From: Streptomyces sp. GS7
Lineage (GTDB): Bacteria > Actinomycetota > Actinomycetes > Streptomycetales > Streptomycetaceae
NCBI RefSeq assembly: GCF_009834125.1
Contig: NZ_CP047146.1
Coordinates: 6,751,501-6,815,500 of the forward strand
Reading direction: 5' to 3'
DNA: 64,000 nucleotides
Shown here: piece after piece, positions 53,154-61,720 of the stretch
Numbering within the stretch: the first letter of the stretch is position 1
Layout: each line of letters begins with the position of its first letter
Made by a program: the position numbers and the translations under genes
Notes under the pieces: generated by a model
The model's database searches: none
Told to the model about the DNA's origin: nothing
The model's input: the letters and a program-made list of their open reading frames with translations, nothing else

Positions 53154-53597
53154 ATGACTGTTCCCCACACTGCCCGGACCTCCGCCGGTTCCGCGCGGTG
53201 GCGGCGATTCGCCACGTTCGCAGTTCTTCTCACCACCGCGCTCGCCTGGTGCCGGGCGGCGCTCTACACCCTGCAGCGGGACGAGGTACGAGCCGCGGTG
53301 GCCGGTTCACCGCGCCTATCCGACACCAACCGGGCTTTCGTCGCCGAAGCGCAGGACATGCTCCAGTGGGCCTGGTGGGGCTTTCCGGCGCTACTGCTGG
53401 TGCTGACCGCCATCGCGCTGGTGCTGCGCGTGGGGCAGTTCCTGCTCATCGGCGTCAGCGGCATGGTGGGACCGGCGCTGGCGGCGAGCGGTTTCCTGTT
53501 CCCGGGGACCGTTCCGTTGCAGGTGCTGGCGGCGCTGTTCTTCGTCACGCTGGTGTGCTCCGTAGCCGCGACAGTGCTGCCCGGACGGCCAGGATGA
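53154..53597 (+). CDS. Small membrane protein of the bacteriocin operon, immunity candidate
   Basis: A 147-residue protein with an N-terminal helix (FATFAVLLTTALAWCRAALY), a 35-residue outer loop, and three hydrophobic segments (WGFPALLLVLTAIALVLRVG, FLLIGVSGMVGPALAASGFL, LQVLAALFFVTLVCSVAATVL). It is the smallest membrane protein in the operon. Its stop overlaps the next start (ATGA). Circular bacteriocin immunity proteins are small, hydrophobic and basic, so this is a candidate, but without sequence similarity I can point to. Confidence 0.65.
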   Translation: MTVPHTARTSAGSARWRRFATFAVLLTTALAWCRAALYTLQRDEVRAAVAGSPRLSDTNRAFVAEAQDMLQWAWWGFPALLLVLTAIALVLRVGQFLLIGVSGMVGPALAASGFLFPGTVPLQVLAALFFVTLVCSVAATVLPGRPG

Positions 53598-55321
53598 CGC
53601 ACCGTACCGCGGTGCCACAGCACCCCATGACGGGGGCGCGGCGGTCCCGGACGCCCGGCCGCCACGCCCGCGCGGCGTTCGCGCTGGTACTCGCCGACGG
53701 ACGACGCAAGCTCAACCTGCTTCAGGGGCGGGCCACCCCGCAGTGGGCGCAGATCGCCACTGCCGTCTGCTTCGTCCTGGGGGCAGCCGCAGCCCTCGCC
53801 CTGGCAGTCGGCGCGGGGCTGCTCGCCGCGCACACCCTCCCCGTCACCTCCGCCGACCTGGGCGGCTTGGCGCGCTACGCCTGGCTCCCCGCGGTACTCG
53901 TGGTCGCCTCCATGATCGCCGGCGTCCGGCCGAACGAGATCCGGCTCGTCGTGGACCCGCCGGACCGGGAGGTGCTGCTGTCCCTCCCCATCACGCCCGG
54001 GGACCTGCTGTTCGTGCGCGCGGTGGGGCCCGCCCTGCTGGCGGCCGGCGGGGTCGCCGTGACGGCCTGTGCGTTCCTCACCACCTGGCTGAGCGGGTCA
54101 CCTGCCGGCAGCCAACTCCTCCCCGCGGCACTCACGCTCGTCGCGGGACTGCTGCTTGTCAGCCTGGCCCTACGGCTGGCGCTGACCGGGTTGCTGGCGC
54201 TTGCCCGGGACGGCGCCGCCCGACTGCGAACCCTGCTGCTGGCAGCGGGCGGCGGGGTCGCCGTGGGGATCGCGATCGCCCCGTTCACCGAAGGGATGCG
54301 GGCACAGGGCCCGTTGGCCCAGGCACTGCCGCGCCTCGCCGGCCAGGCCCTCAACGCCGTACGGCCGGGCTGGTGGGACGCCATGGTGGGCGGCGGCGCG
54401 TACCGCATCGCGGCCGTTGCCGCCGCGACGGCCCTGCCACCCGCCGCCGTCGCGCTCATCCTGCTGCGGCGGGCCGCCCTCACCCGCGTCCTGCGGGTCG
54501 GCGGGGCTCCCCCTGCCGCGATGCTGCGCACCGGGCGCGCGGCCAGGGGGACGCACCGGTGGGACCGGCTGCACCAAAGGTCCGTGCTCATGGTGTTCCT
54601 GGCCAAGGATCTGAGGGCGGCACTGCGCGGTCCCGCAGCCGCCACCCTCGGGCTGCGGCGCTGTCTGCTGGGCGGGATCGCGCTGCTCGGAACGGGAGCC
54701 GGCCATGCGCTGGGCACCGGGGGCGGCAGTCCGCTGGCCATCCCCACTGCCACCGCGGTGGGGGCACTGGTGGGCGGCGTGCTGCTGGTGGCCGACGAGG
54801 CGGTGCAGGTCGCCGGGGTCGAGGCGGAGCGGAAAGCGTGGAACGCTCTCCTTCAATCCCCACTGTCCACCGGGCAGTTGAAGAGCTGCAAGGCGGTGTC
54901 CTTCGCGGTCGTCGTCGCGGGCTGCGTCGCACCGGGGGCCGTGGGCTGGGCCCTGCTCACCGGTGGGACCGGGCCCGACCTCGTCCCGCTTCTCCTCACC
55001 GCTCCCGCCGCCGCGTGCGCGGTCGGGGCGGCCGCCGTGGCCACATCCACCGTGATGCCGCCCGCCGAGCACAGCGGCCAGGGCCGCATCACCCGCTCCC
55101 CCGCCGCGGGGGTCCTCCAGGCGACCCTGACCGGTGCCGTCATGCTCCCCACCGTCGCACTGATCCCGCTGCTGCCGGGCGGTGAACCACTGCTCCGCGC
55201 GCTCCCTCCCCTGGTGACGTGCCTGGCCCTGCTGTCGGCAGCCGCGGTGCTCCTCGCCCGTTCCCCTTCCTCCCGCTACCCCTCCGCACCCCCCGTCGAC
55301 CGAAAGGCGGCACCCCGTTGA
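53594..55321 (+). CDS. ABC transporter permease, large (bacteriocin export/immunity)
   Basis: A 575-residue polytopic membrane protein with about 12 hydrophobic segments in two halves, separated by a soluble stretch near residue 330 (RTGRAARGTHRWDRLHQRSV). Motifs include RLVVDPPDREVLLSLPITPG near the N-terminal third, as in ABC-2-like exporter permeases. ATG 53594 overlaps the previous gene; the end overlaps the ATPase gene. Together with the ATPase at 55318 it should form one exporter. Confidence 0.72.
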   Translation: MTHRTAVPQHPMTGARRSRTPGRHARAAFALVLADGRRKLNLLQGRATPQWAQIATAVCFVLGAAAALALAVGAGLLAAHTLPVTSADLGGLARYAWLPAVLVVASMIAGVRPNEIRLVVDPPDREVLLSLPITPGDLLFVRAVGPALLAAGGVAVTACAFLTTWLSGSPAGSQLLPAALTLVAGLLLVSLALRLALTGLLALARDGAARLRTLLLAAGGGVAVGIAIAPFTEGMRAQGPLAQALPRLAGQALNAVRPGWWDAMVGGGAYRIAAVAAATALPPAAVALILLRRAALTRVLRVGGAPPAAMLRTGRAARGTHRWDRLHQRSVLMVFLAKDLRAALRGPAAATLGLRRCLLGGIALLGTGAGHALGTGGGSPLAIPTATAVGALVGGVLLVADEAVQVAGVEAERKAWNALLQSPLSTGQLKSCKAVSFAVVVAGCVAPGAVGWALLTGGTGPDLVPLLLTAPAAACAVGAAAVATSTVMPPAEHSGQGRITRSPAAGVLQATLTGAVMLPTVALIPLLPGGEPLLRALPPLVTCLALLSAAAVLLARSPSSRYPSAPPVDRKAAPR

Positions 55322-56037
55322 TCACGATGCGCGGACTGTCCGCAGGCCATGGCGAACACGCCGTACTCCGTGGCGTCGACGCCGAGTTGACGGCGGGCGA
55401 GTTCGTCCACCTCGTAGGTGAGAACGGCTCCGGCAAGAGCACCCTGCTCCGAGTCGCCGCCGGGCTCCACAAACCCAGCGGCGGCGAGATACGCATCGGC
55501 GGCCACCCCCCGGAGGCGCCCGAGGCGAAAGCCCTGCGGGGCTACGTCCAGGACGAACCCCCGCTCTACGACTACCTCAGCGTGCACGAACAACTCGCCT
55601 TCACCGCCCGCCTGTGGGGGGTACCGATAACCGGGGCTCTGGGGACACTGGAACGGTTCGGCGCGGACCAGTGGACCGGACACCTCATCCGCGAACTCTC
55701 CCTGGGCACCCGAAAAAAGGTCGGGCTGGCCGTGGCCACACTGCACAACCCGCGGCTGATCCTGCTCGACGAGCCGTTCAACGGCTTGGACCACGCAGCC
55801 GTGCGCGAACTCACCGCCCTACTGACCGAGTGGAAGCGCGACGGCCGGACGGTGCTCGCGGTCAGCCACGGACACCACGGACTCCACGGCCTCCTCGACC
55901 GCAGACTGCACCTGAAGGAAGGACTGCTTGTGGAGGGGGGCTCGGTGCCCGACCTCATTGCGGACGGCCCGGCCCCGGACCCGCGCACGACCCCACTCCC
56001 CGAGGACTCCGCCCAGACCTCCGAGGACTCCCAGTGA
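55318..56037 (+). CDS. ABC transporter ATP-binding protein (first)
   Basis: A 239-residue ATPase: Walker A GENGSGKST (about residues 38-46), Q-loop VQDEPPLYDY, signature LSLGTRKKVGLA (a variant of LSGGQ), Walker B LILLDEPFNG and switch His in VSHGH. TTG 55318 is chosen because it overlaps the permease stop as TTGA and is 7 bases from AAGGCGG; ATG 55327 is the alternative. Pairs with the permease at 53594. Confidence 0.85.
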   Translation: MITMRGLSAGHGEHAVLRGVDAELTAGEFVHLVGENGSGKSTLLRVAAGLHKPSGGEIRIGGHPPEAPEAKALRGYVQDEPPLYDYLSVHEQLAFTARLWGVPITGALGTLERFGADQWTGHLIRELSLGTRKKVGLAVATLHNPRLILLDEPFNGLDHAAVRELTALLTEWKRDGRTVLAVSHGHHGLHGLLDRRLHLKEGLLVEGGSVPDLIADGPAPDPRTTPLPEDSAQTSEDSQ

Positions 56038-56984
56038 TCGACATCCAAGACCTGACCAAGCACTACGGCGACCGGACCGCCGTGGACGCCCTCACCTTCC
56101 GCGTCGAGCCGGGCGCGGTCACCGGCTTCCTCGGCCCCAACGGCGCGGGCAAATCCACCACCATGCGGATGGTGCTCGGGCTCGACCGCCCCACAGCAGG
56201 CCGGGCCACCGTCCTCGGGCGGCCGTACACCGAGATCCGATACCCGCTGAACGAGGTCGGGGCGCTGCTCGACGCCCGCGCCATGCACAGCGGCCGCTCT
56301 GCACGCGGCCATCTGCACGTCCTGGCCCAGAGCAACCGGATCCCCACCCGCCGGGTCGACGAGGTACTGGCCCAAGTCGGCCTCTACGAGGTCGCGGGAA
56401 GGCGGGTCAAGGGCTTCTCCCTCGGTATGCGTCAGCGGCTCGGTATCGCAGCGGCCCTCCTCGGGGATCCCGCCGTCCTGCTCCTGGACGAACCGGTCAA
56501 CGGCCTTGACCCCGAGGGCATCCGATGGGTGCGCGATCTCATGCGCAGCCTGGCCGCCGAGGGGCGCACGGTACTGGTCTCCAGCCACCACATGAGCGAG
56601 ATGGCGCTGACCGCCGACCACCTCGTCGTCATCGGCCGCGGCCGCCTCCTCGCCGACACCACGGTCAAGGAATTCGTGGCCGGCCACGCCCGCCGGGTCG
56701 TCCACGTCCGCACCCCGCACCGGGACCGCCTCACCACGCTGCTGGACGGCGCCGGCATCAACCACGTCCTTTCGCCAGGGGACGACGAGCACAGCCTCCA
56801 GGCATACGACACCGAACCCGCAGCCGTAGGCGACCTGGCCGCCTCAGCGGGCCTGGCCCTACACGAACTACGGCCGGAACATGCCTCGTTGGAGGAGGCG
56901 TACCTCGGCGTCGTGGCGGGCGACACCGAATACCGCACCGCCCTCACCGGCGTCCCAGCCGTCCCCCCTCACCAGGGAGCATGA
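56034..56984 (+). CDS. ABC transporter ATP-binding protein (second, DrrA/BcrA-like)
   Basis: A 316-residue ATPase with the drug/peptide-resistance pattern: Walker A GPNGAGKSTT, signature FSLGMRQRLGIA, Walker B VLLLDEPVNGLDPEG, switch His in VSSHHMSEM, and a C-terminal extension of about 95 residues (DUF4162-like) including LRPEHASLEEAYLGV. GTG 56034 overlaps the previous stop (GTGA). With the permease at 56988 it resembles self-protection transporters. Confidence 0.88.
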   Translation: MIDIQDLTKHYGDRTAVDALTFRVEPGAVTGFLGPNGAGKSTTMRMVLGLDRPTAGRATVLGRPYTEIRYPLNEVGALLDARAMHSGRSARGHLHVLAQSNRIPTRRVDEVLAQVGLYEVAGRRVKGFSLGMRQRLGIAAALLGDPAVLLLDEPVNGLDPEGIRWVRDLMRSLAAEGRTVLVSSHHMSEMALTADHLVVIGRGRLLADTTVKEFVAGHARRVVHVRTPHRDRLTTLLDGAGINHVLSPGDDEHSLQAYDTEPAAVGDLAASAGLALHELRPEHASLEEAYLGVVAGDTEYRTALTGVPAVPPHQGA

Positions 56985-56987
56985 GCC

Positions 56988-57794
56988 ATGACCCGCCCCC
57001 TCACCACCGTGCCCGGCGGCCCCTCCCTCCTCCGCGCCGTCCTGCTCTCCGAGTTCACCAAGCTCCGCACAGTCCGTTCCACCGCCTGGACACTGGCCTC
57101 CACCACGGTCATCACCGTCGTCACCGGCACCCTCCTCTGCCTCCTCACCCGCTACGCCGCCCACGAGATGACGGCCGCCGACCGCGCGACACTCGATCCC
57201 ACCGCGACCAGTCTGTCCGGCATGGTCCTGGGCCAACTCGCCATAATCCTCTTCGGGGTTCTCGCCGCCTCGGGCGAGTTCGCCACCGGCATGCTGACCG
57301 CATCCGTCCAAGCAGTGCCTCAGCGCGGCCTGCTGCTCACCTGCAAGGCCGCGATCGTCGGCACCGTCGCCCTCCTGACCGGCTGCCTCACCTCGTTCAC
57401 GGCCTTCCTCATCGGCCAGGCGACCCTCGGCAGCCTTGCCGCCTCCCTCGGTGACCCCGGTGTCCTCCGCGCCGTCCTCGGCGGCGGCCTCTACATGGCG
57501 TCGCTCGCCCTCTTCGCCCTGGGTATCACCATGGCCCTGCGCACGTCGGTCCTCGCCCTGGGCATCCTCATCCCCTTCTTCTTCCTCATCTCCCCCCTCC
57601 TCGGCGCTCTCCCCGCCACCTCCCGGTTCGCCGCCTACCTCCCGGACGCTGCCGGCTCCAGAATCACCGAGGTCCATCCCGCGCCCGGCCCCCTCGGCCC
57701 CTGGCCCGGCTTCGGCGTCCTGACGCTGTGGGTGGCCATGGCACTGGCGATGGCTTACGCGACGCTGCGAGGAAGGGATGTACGGCAGGGCTGA
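56988..57794 (+). CDS. ABC-2-type permease (bacteriocin immunity type)
   Basis: A 268-residue membrane protein with six helices: LLSEFTKLRTVRSTAWTLAS as the N-terminal amphipathic start, LGQLAIILFGVLAASGEFAT with the family's GEFATGML, then ALLTGCLTSFTAFLIGQAT, LYMASLALFALGITMALRT, VLALGILIPFFFLISPLLG and GFGVLTLWVAMALAMAYATL. ATG 56988 is 3 bp after the ATPase stop. Probably protects the host from its own peptide. Last gene of the operon. Confidence 0.85.
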   Translation: MTRPLTTVPGGPSLLRAVLLSEFTKLRTVRSTAWTLASTTVITVVTGTLLCLLTRYAAHEMTAADRATLDPTATSLSGMVLGQLAIILFGVLAASGEFATGMLTASVQAVPQRGLLLTCKAAIVGTVALLTGCLTSFTAFLIGQATLGSLAASLGDPGVLRAVLGGGLYMASLALFALGITMALRTSVLALGILIPFFFLISPLLGALPATSRFAAYLPDAAGSRITEVHPAPGPLGPWPGFGVLTLWVAMALAMAYATLRGRDVRQG

Positions 57795-58119
57795 ACGAGG
57801 TGCGGAGCTTGACCTCACGCACAGCGGCGGTGCGAGCGCAGAAGCACAGGCGCTCGCCGGACACACGCCCGCACGGGCGCACACGACACAACCTGCACAA
57901 CGAAAGCCCGCCGGCACCCAGGCGGGTCAACATCCAGGCATAGCGCCCAGCGACTCACTCCAACCCGACACACGAACCGGCATCCACCCCACACAACCAC
58001 CAAGCACAACCACCAACCCAAAACCAAGGAACAGGAGAGGAAGGAGGGTTGTCAGCGCCTCACACGCACTTACCAACCCTCCCTGACCAGGCATTTCCTC
58101 CGGATGGCACTCTCTGTGA
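57795..58119. other. CA-rich strand-skewed non-coding stretch with inverted repeat
   Basis: No supported gene. From about 57940 to 58030 the plus strand is almost only C and A (few G or T), a strong local skew. A 9-bp inverted repeat GGAGGGTTG (58043-58051) / CAACCCTCC (58074-58082) follows. With the iteron-like array next to it, this resembles a plasmid origin region. Function is inferred. Confidence 0.5.
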
Positions 58120-58191
58120 GGGGTCCCTCAAGGAGTCCTGTAAGGGGTCTCATGAGGAGCCCCTCACGGAGTCTTTTACGGGGTCCTACTA
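58120..58191. repeat. Six iteron-like 12-bp direct repeats
   Basis: Six contiguous units of exactly 12 bases: GGGGTCCCTCAA, GGAGTCCTGTAA, GGGGTCTCATGA, GGAGCCCCTCAC, GGAGTCTTTTAC, GGGGTCCTACTA. The first six positions (GGRGTC) are nearly invariant. Read as protein they give a 4-residue repeat with RG/RS, but there is no ribosome site. The perfect phase and the neighbouring replication-relaxation gene suggest protein-binding iterons. Confidence 0.75.
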
Positions 58192-58382
58192 CGGAATCAG
58201 GCGCACGGCCACGAGAGTGCATTGCTAGCCAAACCGAAACCGCCGGACACCACGGCGGCGATACACCCCCGGGAAGGCACAGCCAAAGGTGGAGTACCCG
58301 CAGGGCGCGGGTGAATGCCCAAGGTGATGCCCGAACGGGTCGGCCCACCTTGCGAAGCGACCAATTTCCAGCGCTGGCCCGA

Positions 58383-58757
58383 CTACGAGCTTCATGTCAA
58401 CGAGACAATGACGTCGCGTGGTTCCTGAAGTGCAACGGGATGGATGGCGCCGGCTGGTCGCGGAACAACCTGGGCAGCTGCGTGGCCTGGCGGTTCCCGC
58501 TGTTCGGTACAGAGGTCATGGTCGCGGACCGCCGCGGTGGGCACAACCGGGGCCCTCCCCGCCTACGCCAAGGCCGGTCCCGCGGATCCGTACGGGGGGC
58601 CGATCGACACCACAGCGACGTCAGGCGTGGTACCGCGTGTCGTGGCCGAACTGGCGAAGATGCATGGAGAGTTGCAGTCGCTGACTCTGTGGAGCCAGGC
58701 GGTCCGGGAGCCCGGAAGGAACTCGACGATGAACCCGATCAACATAACCGTGCATAA
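58383..58757 (+). pseudogene. Possible plasmid-type gene remnant
   Basis: Two frames contain protein-like segments that do not join: WFLKCNGMDGAGWSRNNLGS and CVAWRFPLFGTEVM in one, and LPAYAKAGPADPYGGPIDTT, VVAELAKMHGELQSLTLWSQ in the next. These look like parts of short plasmid-borne proteins of actinomycetes, now frameshifted. I cannot name the family. Confidence 0.35.
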
Positions 58758-59027
58758 CCGCTCACACCCGATGTGTTGCTCACGTGTCTCTGCTGGCACC
58801 GGGAAGTCTCTGCGCCTCGTGAGCTTGCCACCACATTCCTCCCGGAAGTTGGGGGCCGCCCCACGCTGTCGGCATGTGCTGGTAAGTGCTGGTGTGATCG
58901 TTCCGTAATGGGGGCGGGGCGTAGTGGTAAGCGCGGTGGTAAGGAGTCTCGGGTGAGCTGAAGGCGAGGGTTCCCAGCCCTCCTCGCGGCCGCTTCGCCG
59001 CGGGCCCTTCCACGCCCGGGAGCTTTG

Positions 59028-59924
59028 ATGCCCACCCCCTCCTCCACGGCTTCATCCCACCGCGCAGCGCCGGTGCGGGAGCAGGCACTGGCTGCGCTGT
59101 TCGTGCACCGTGCCGCGGAGACCGAGCAGTTGCGCCGCTTGCTGGCGCCTCCGCCTGAACTGAGGTACCTGCGGCGTTGCCTTCGTGATCTCCGAGGGCT
59201 CGGTCTGGTCCACAGTGTTACCCGGGCTCACTGTCCCAGCGTCTGGTCACTTACCGATCAGGGCGCCCGGAACGTCGCGAGCTGGCCCGAGTTCGCGGGG
59301 CGGCGCCTTCGTCGGCATACGACGATGGGGGCACGCAGTGCCCACACGCTGGCCGTGACAAGGACGGCGCTGGCGTTCATCGAAGATGCGCGGCGGCGGG
59401 GCGACGAGGTCACGGCCTTGGACTGGACCCCGGAAGTGGCGCATCCGATCCGCGACGGTGCCGGTGTCGGAGACCGCGCGCTGATCGCTGATGCTCTGCT
59501 GCGCTACACCCGAACCGCGCCCACGCGGGCGATGCTGCGTGCCTTCGTCGAAGTGGACCGCGCGACAGAGTCGTCCGAGCGTCTGGCGTCGAAGGTGATC
59601 ACCTACGCGCGGTTCTACGATCACATCCCGGTCGTTGGTCGGCGCAGTGCGGCGGATCTGTCGGGGATGCGTGCCTGGCAGCGGTCGTACCTCGTCTTCC
59701 CCCGACTTCTGTTCGTCCTGACCGGAGCCGGCCGGCAGGCGCTTCTCCATCGGGTCGCGGATCTGCGAGCGATGGTGCGTGGGCATCCGTCGACGGCGCG
59801 GTTCGCCGAGGACGTGCCTGTTGGTGCCGCGGTCCTGGAGGAGTTGGAGGAGCTTGGGGCATCGGCTCCGGTGTGGTGGTCGCTCGACGGCCGCACCGGT
59901 CGGCGCAGCTGGATGGAACTATGA
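59028..59924 (+). CDS. Replication-relaxation-family protein
   Basis: A 298-residue protein with an N-terminal winged helix (EQALAALFVHRAAETEQLRR, LRYLRRCLRDLRGLGLVHSV, HCPSVWSLTDQGARN) and a C-terminal part with DADALLRY-like ADALLRYTRTA and AFVEVDRATESSERLASKV, matching the pattern of replication-relaxation proteins on Streptomyces plasmids and integrative elements. ATG 59028 follows GGGAG. Its stop is 9 bp before the displaced chelatase fragment, at the right edge of the island. Confidence 0.75.
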   Translation: MPTPSSTASSHRAAPVREQALAALFVHRAAETEQLRRLLAPPPELRYLRRCLRDLRGLGLVHSVTRAHCPSVWSLTDQGARNVASWPEFAGRRLRRHTTMGARSAHTLAVTRTALAFIEDARRRGDEVTALDWTPEVAHPIRDGAGVGDRALIADALLRYTRTAPTRAMLRAFVEVDRATESSERLASKVITYARFYDHIPVVGRRSAADLSGMRAWQRSYLVFPRLLFVLTGAGRQALLHRVADLRAMVRGHPSTARFAEDVPVGAAVLEELEELGASAPVWWSLDGRTGRRSWMEL

Positions 59925-59933
59925 CCCGCCGTC

Positions 59934-60501
59934 CGGCCGAGGGCGTACGGAATGTGGTGGCGCTGCCGCTCCTCCTCACCCGCGCCTTTCACGCGAAGTC
60001 CGACATCCCCGCGGTACTGCGGGAGGCCGCCGCGCGGCTGCCCCGGCTCACCGTCCACCAGGCCGATGTCCTCGGCCCCTCCCCCCTCCTGACCGGCGCC
60101 CTGGAACGCCGACTGGAAGAAGCCGGGCTGCGGCCCGGCGACCACCGCACGACCGGGATCGTCCTGGCCTCGGCGGGCTCCTCAGACCCGGAGGCGATCG
60201 CAGCGATCGCTCAAACCGCGCGGGAGTGGCAGCGCACCGCCCAATGGTGCGCCGTGCGACCTGCGTTCGCCTCCGCATCCCTTCCCCGCACGGCCGACGC
60301 CGTACGAGCCCTACGAGCCGAAGGCATCCAGCGGGTCGCCGTCGCCCCGTACGTCATCGCACCCGGCTTCCTCCCGGACCGCATCGCCGCCGGCGCCCGC
60401 GAAGCCCGCGCCGACATCCTCGCCCCGGTCCTCGGCCCCGCCCCCGAACTGGCCCGGCTGCTCCTGCGACGCTACGACCAAGCCGTCCGCGCGGGCGCCC
60501 G
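59934..60501 (+). repeat. Long direct repeat, right copy
   Basis: Second copy of 4251-4818, same orientation and no gaps. Left of it the sequence switches at once to the replication-relaxation gene. Right of 60501 the two gene ends diverge but both close with a TGA at the same distance. Confidence 0.93.
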
Positions 60502-60529
60502 AGGAAACGCGGCACCGCTGGCCGCCTGA
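59934..60529 (+). pseudogene. 5'-truncated sirohydrochlorin chelatase copy
   Basis: About 197 codons corresponding to residues 59-256 of the chelatase at 4076, from EGVRNVVALPLLLTRAFHAK to the stop, ending NAAPLAA instead of DLTALAA. The N-terminal half-motif AHGSRDPRH is missing, so it should be inactive. An in-frame ATG at 59873 belongs to the preceding gene's sequence. It is probably the original 3' end, displaced by the insertion. Confidence 0.85.
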
Positions 60530-60631
60530 GGGCGACCCGCGGGGCCGGCCGCCGCGGCGCCGAGCGCTCAACCCGCCGCGGCCGGCCCCCCGTTCGGTGT
60601 CCGCCGCAGCGCCGGCCGCAGCCCCGGTGCC

Positions 60632-61720
60632 TCACACCGCCACGGCCTCCGCCCCTCCCCGCGGGGTGTCGGCCCGCCCCTTCTCGTAGACCGTCAGGCC
60701 GCGGGCGAGATGCAGGGGCACCAGGACCAGTTCCACGACGAGCGCCTTCCATGCGTAGACGAGGTTGACGGCCTTGGTGGCGTAGACGCAGGGGATGTTC
60801 AGCAGCACGCCGGCCAGCGGGAGTCCGCGGCGGCGGGCGGCGTACACCAGGGGTGGTGCGGTCAGGAGCAGATCGGCACCGGCCCACCAGGCGAAGGCGG
60901 GCAGGGCCGACGCACCGCCGTTCGCGGCGATCAGGAACGGGGTGGCCAACCAGAGGGGCGCGGTGAGGATCTCGAACAGGGCGAGCAGTACCCAGAGCGC
61001 CAGCAGGGGCTTGCGCAGGATCAGCTGCCCGAGGTGCAGCCGGACGTTCTGGCAGAAGCCGGCCATCCAGCGCCAGACCTGTTTCCGCAGATAGGTGAGG
61101 TCCTCGGGATCGGCGGCCAGGGCGACCGCGTCGGAGACGTAGACCGCGCGACGGCCGGCGATCTGCTGGGACCAGGTGAAGTCCATGTCCTCGACGATGG
61201 TCCGCTCGGGGAAACCGCCGAAGGCGGTCAGCGCGTCGCGGCGGAACACCGAGCAGCAACCCGAGCACACCATGGGGCTGTTGGCGCGGGCCTGGATGGG
61301 CCGCTGCCAGTGGAACCCGAACAGATACTCCGTGGAGCGCCCGCGCTCCCACACGGTGCGGGTGTGGCGGGTGCGGACGGTGCCCGCCGCGACCGCGACG
61401 TCGGGGTCGTCGAAGACCGGGAGGACGCGGGCGAGGTAGTCCGGGGCGAGGACGGTGTCCGCGTCGACGGCCAGGACGAGGTCGGTGGTGCAGTGCGGCA
61501 GGGCGTGGTTCTGCGCCCTGGCCTTGCTGCCGAGCCGGTCCGGTGGGCGGAGAACGGTCACTCCGTACGATGCGGCGACTTCTCCGGTGCGGTCCGTGGA
61601 GCCGTCGTCCACGACCAGGATCCGGTCGGGCGGGACGGTTTGCCGTGCGAGGGATTCCAGCGTGTCCGGAAGGCCCTCTTCTTCGTTGTGGGCGGGAACG
61701 ATGACGGTGACGGTGTGCAT
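60632..61720 (-). CDS. Family 2 glycosyltransferase with C-terminal membrane helices
   Basis: A 362-residue GT-A glycosyltransferase: IVPAHNEEEGLPDTLESLAR, ILVVDDGSTDRTGEVAA, LVLAVDADTVLAP (metal-binding DAD), RTIVEDMDFTWSQ (acceptor region) and YLRKQVWRWMAGF (QxxRW motif of processive enzymes). C-terminal helices include LALWVLLALFEILTAPLWLA and ADLLLTAPPLVYAA. It probably makes a surface polysaccharide or glycolipid. It lies outside the proposed island. Confidence 0.88.
   Translation of the reverse strand: MHTVTVIVPAHNEEEGLPDTLESLARQTVPPDRILVVDDGSTDRTGEVAASYGVTVLRPPDRLGSKARAQNHALPHCTTDLVLAVDADTVLAPDYLARVLPVFDDPDVAVAAGTVRTRHTRTVWERGRSTEYLFGFHWQRPIQARANSPMVCSGCCSVFRRDALTAFGGFPERTIVEDMDFTWSQQIAGRRAVYVSDAVALAADPEDLTYLRKQVWRWMAGFCQNVRLHLGQLILRKPLLALWVLLALFEILTAPLWLATPFLIAANGGASALPAFAWWAGADLLLTAPPLVYAARRRGLPLAGVLLNIPCVYATKAVNLVYAWKALVVELVLVPLHLARGLTVYEKGRADTPRGGAEAVAV

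Larger units (their letters stand above)
4847..59933. mobile_element. Putative 55-kb genomic island bracketed by chelatase-gene direct repeats
   Basis: This interval lies between the intact chelatase gene and its displaced 3' fragment. It is rich in IS elements, pseudogenes and phage-like genes. Its right end has a replication-relaxation-type plasmid gene with iteron-like repeats, whereas the flanks carry ordinary operons. The limits are inferred from the direct repeats. No integrase, Rep or conjugation gene is visible, so the element is either decayed or arrived by homologous recombination. A chance duplication of part of the chelatase gene next to accessory DNA is the main alternative. Confidence 0.55.

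Noticed and set aside
58104..58757. A frame encoding a repetitive RGPS/RSPV-type peptide over the 12-bp array
   Set aside because: The amino-acid repeat follows from the 12-bp DNA period; there is no ribosome site and the frame runs into unrelated segments. Treated as iterons instead.
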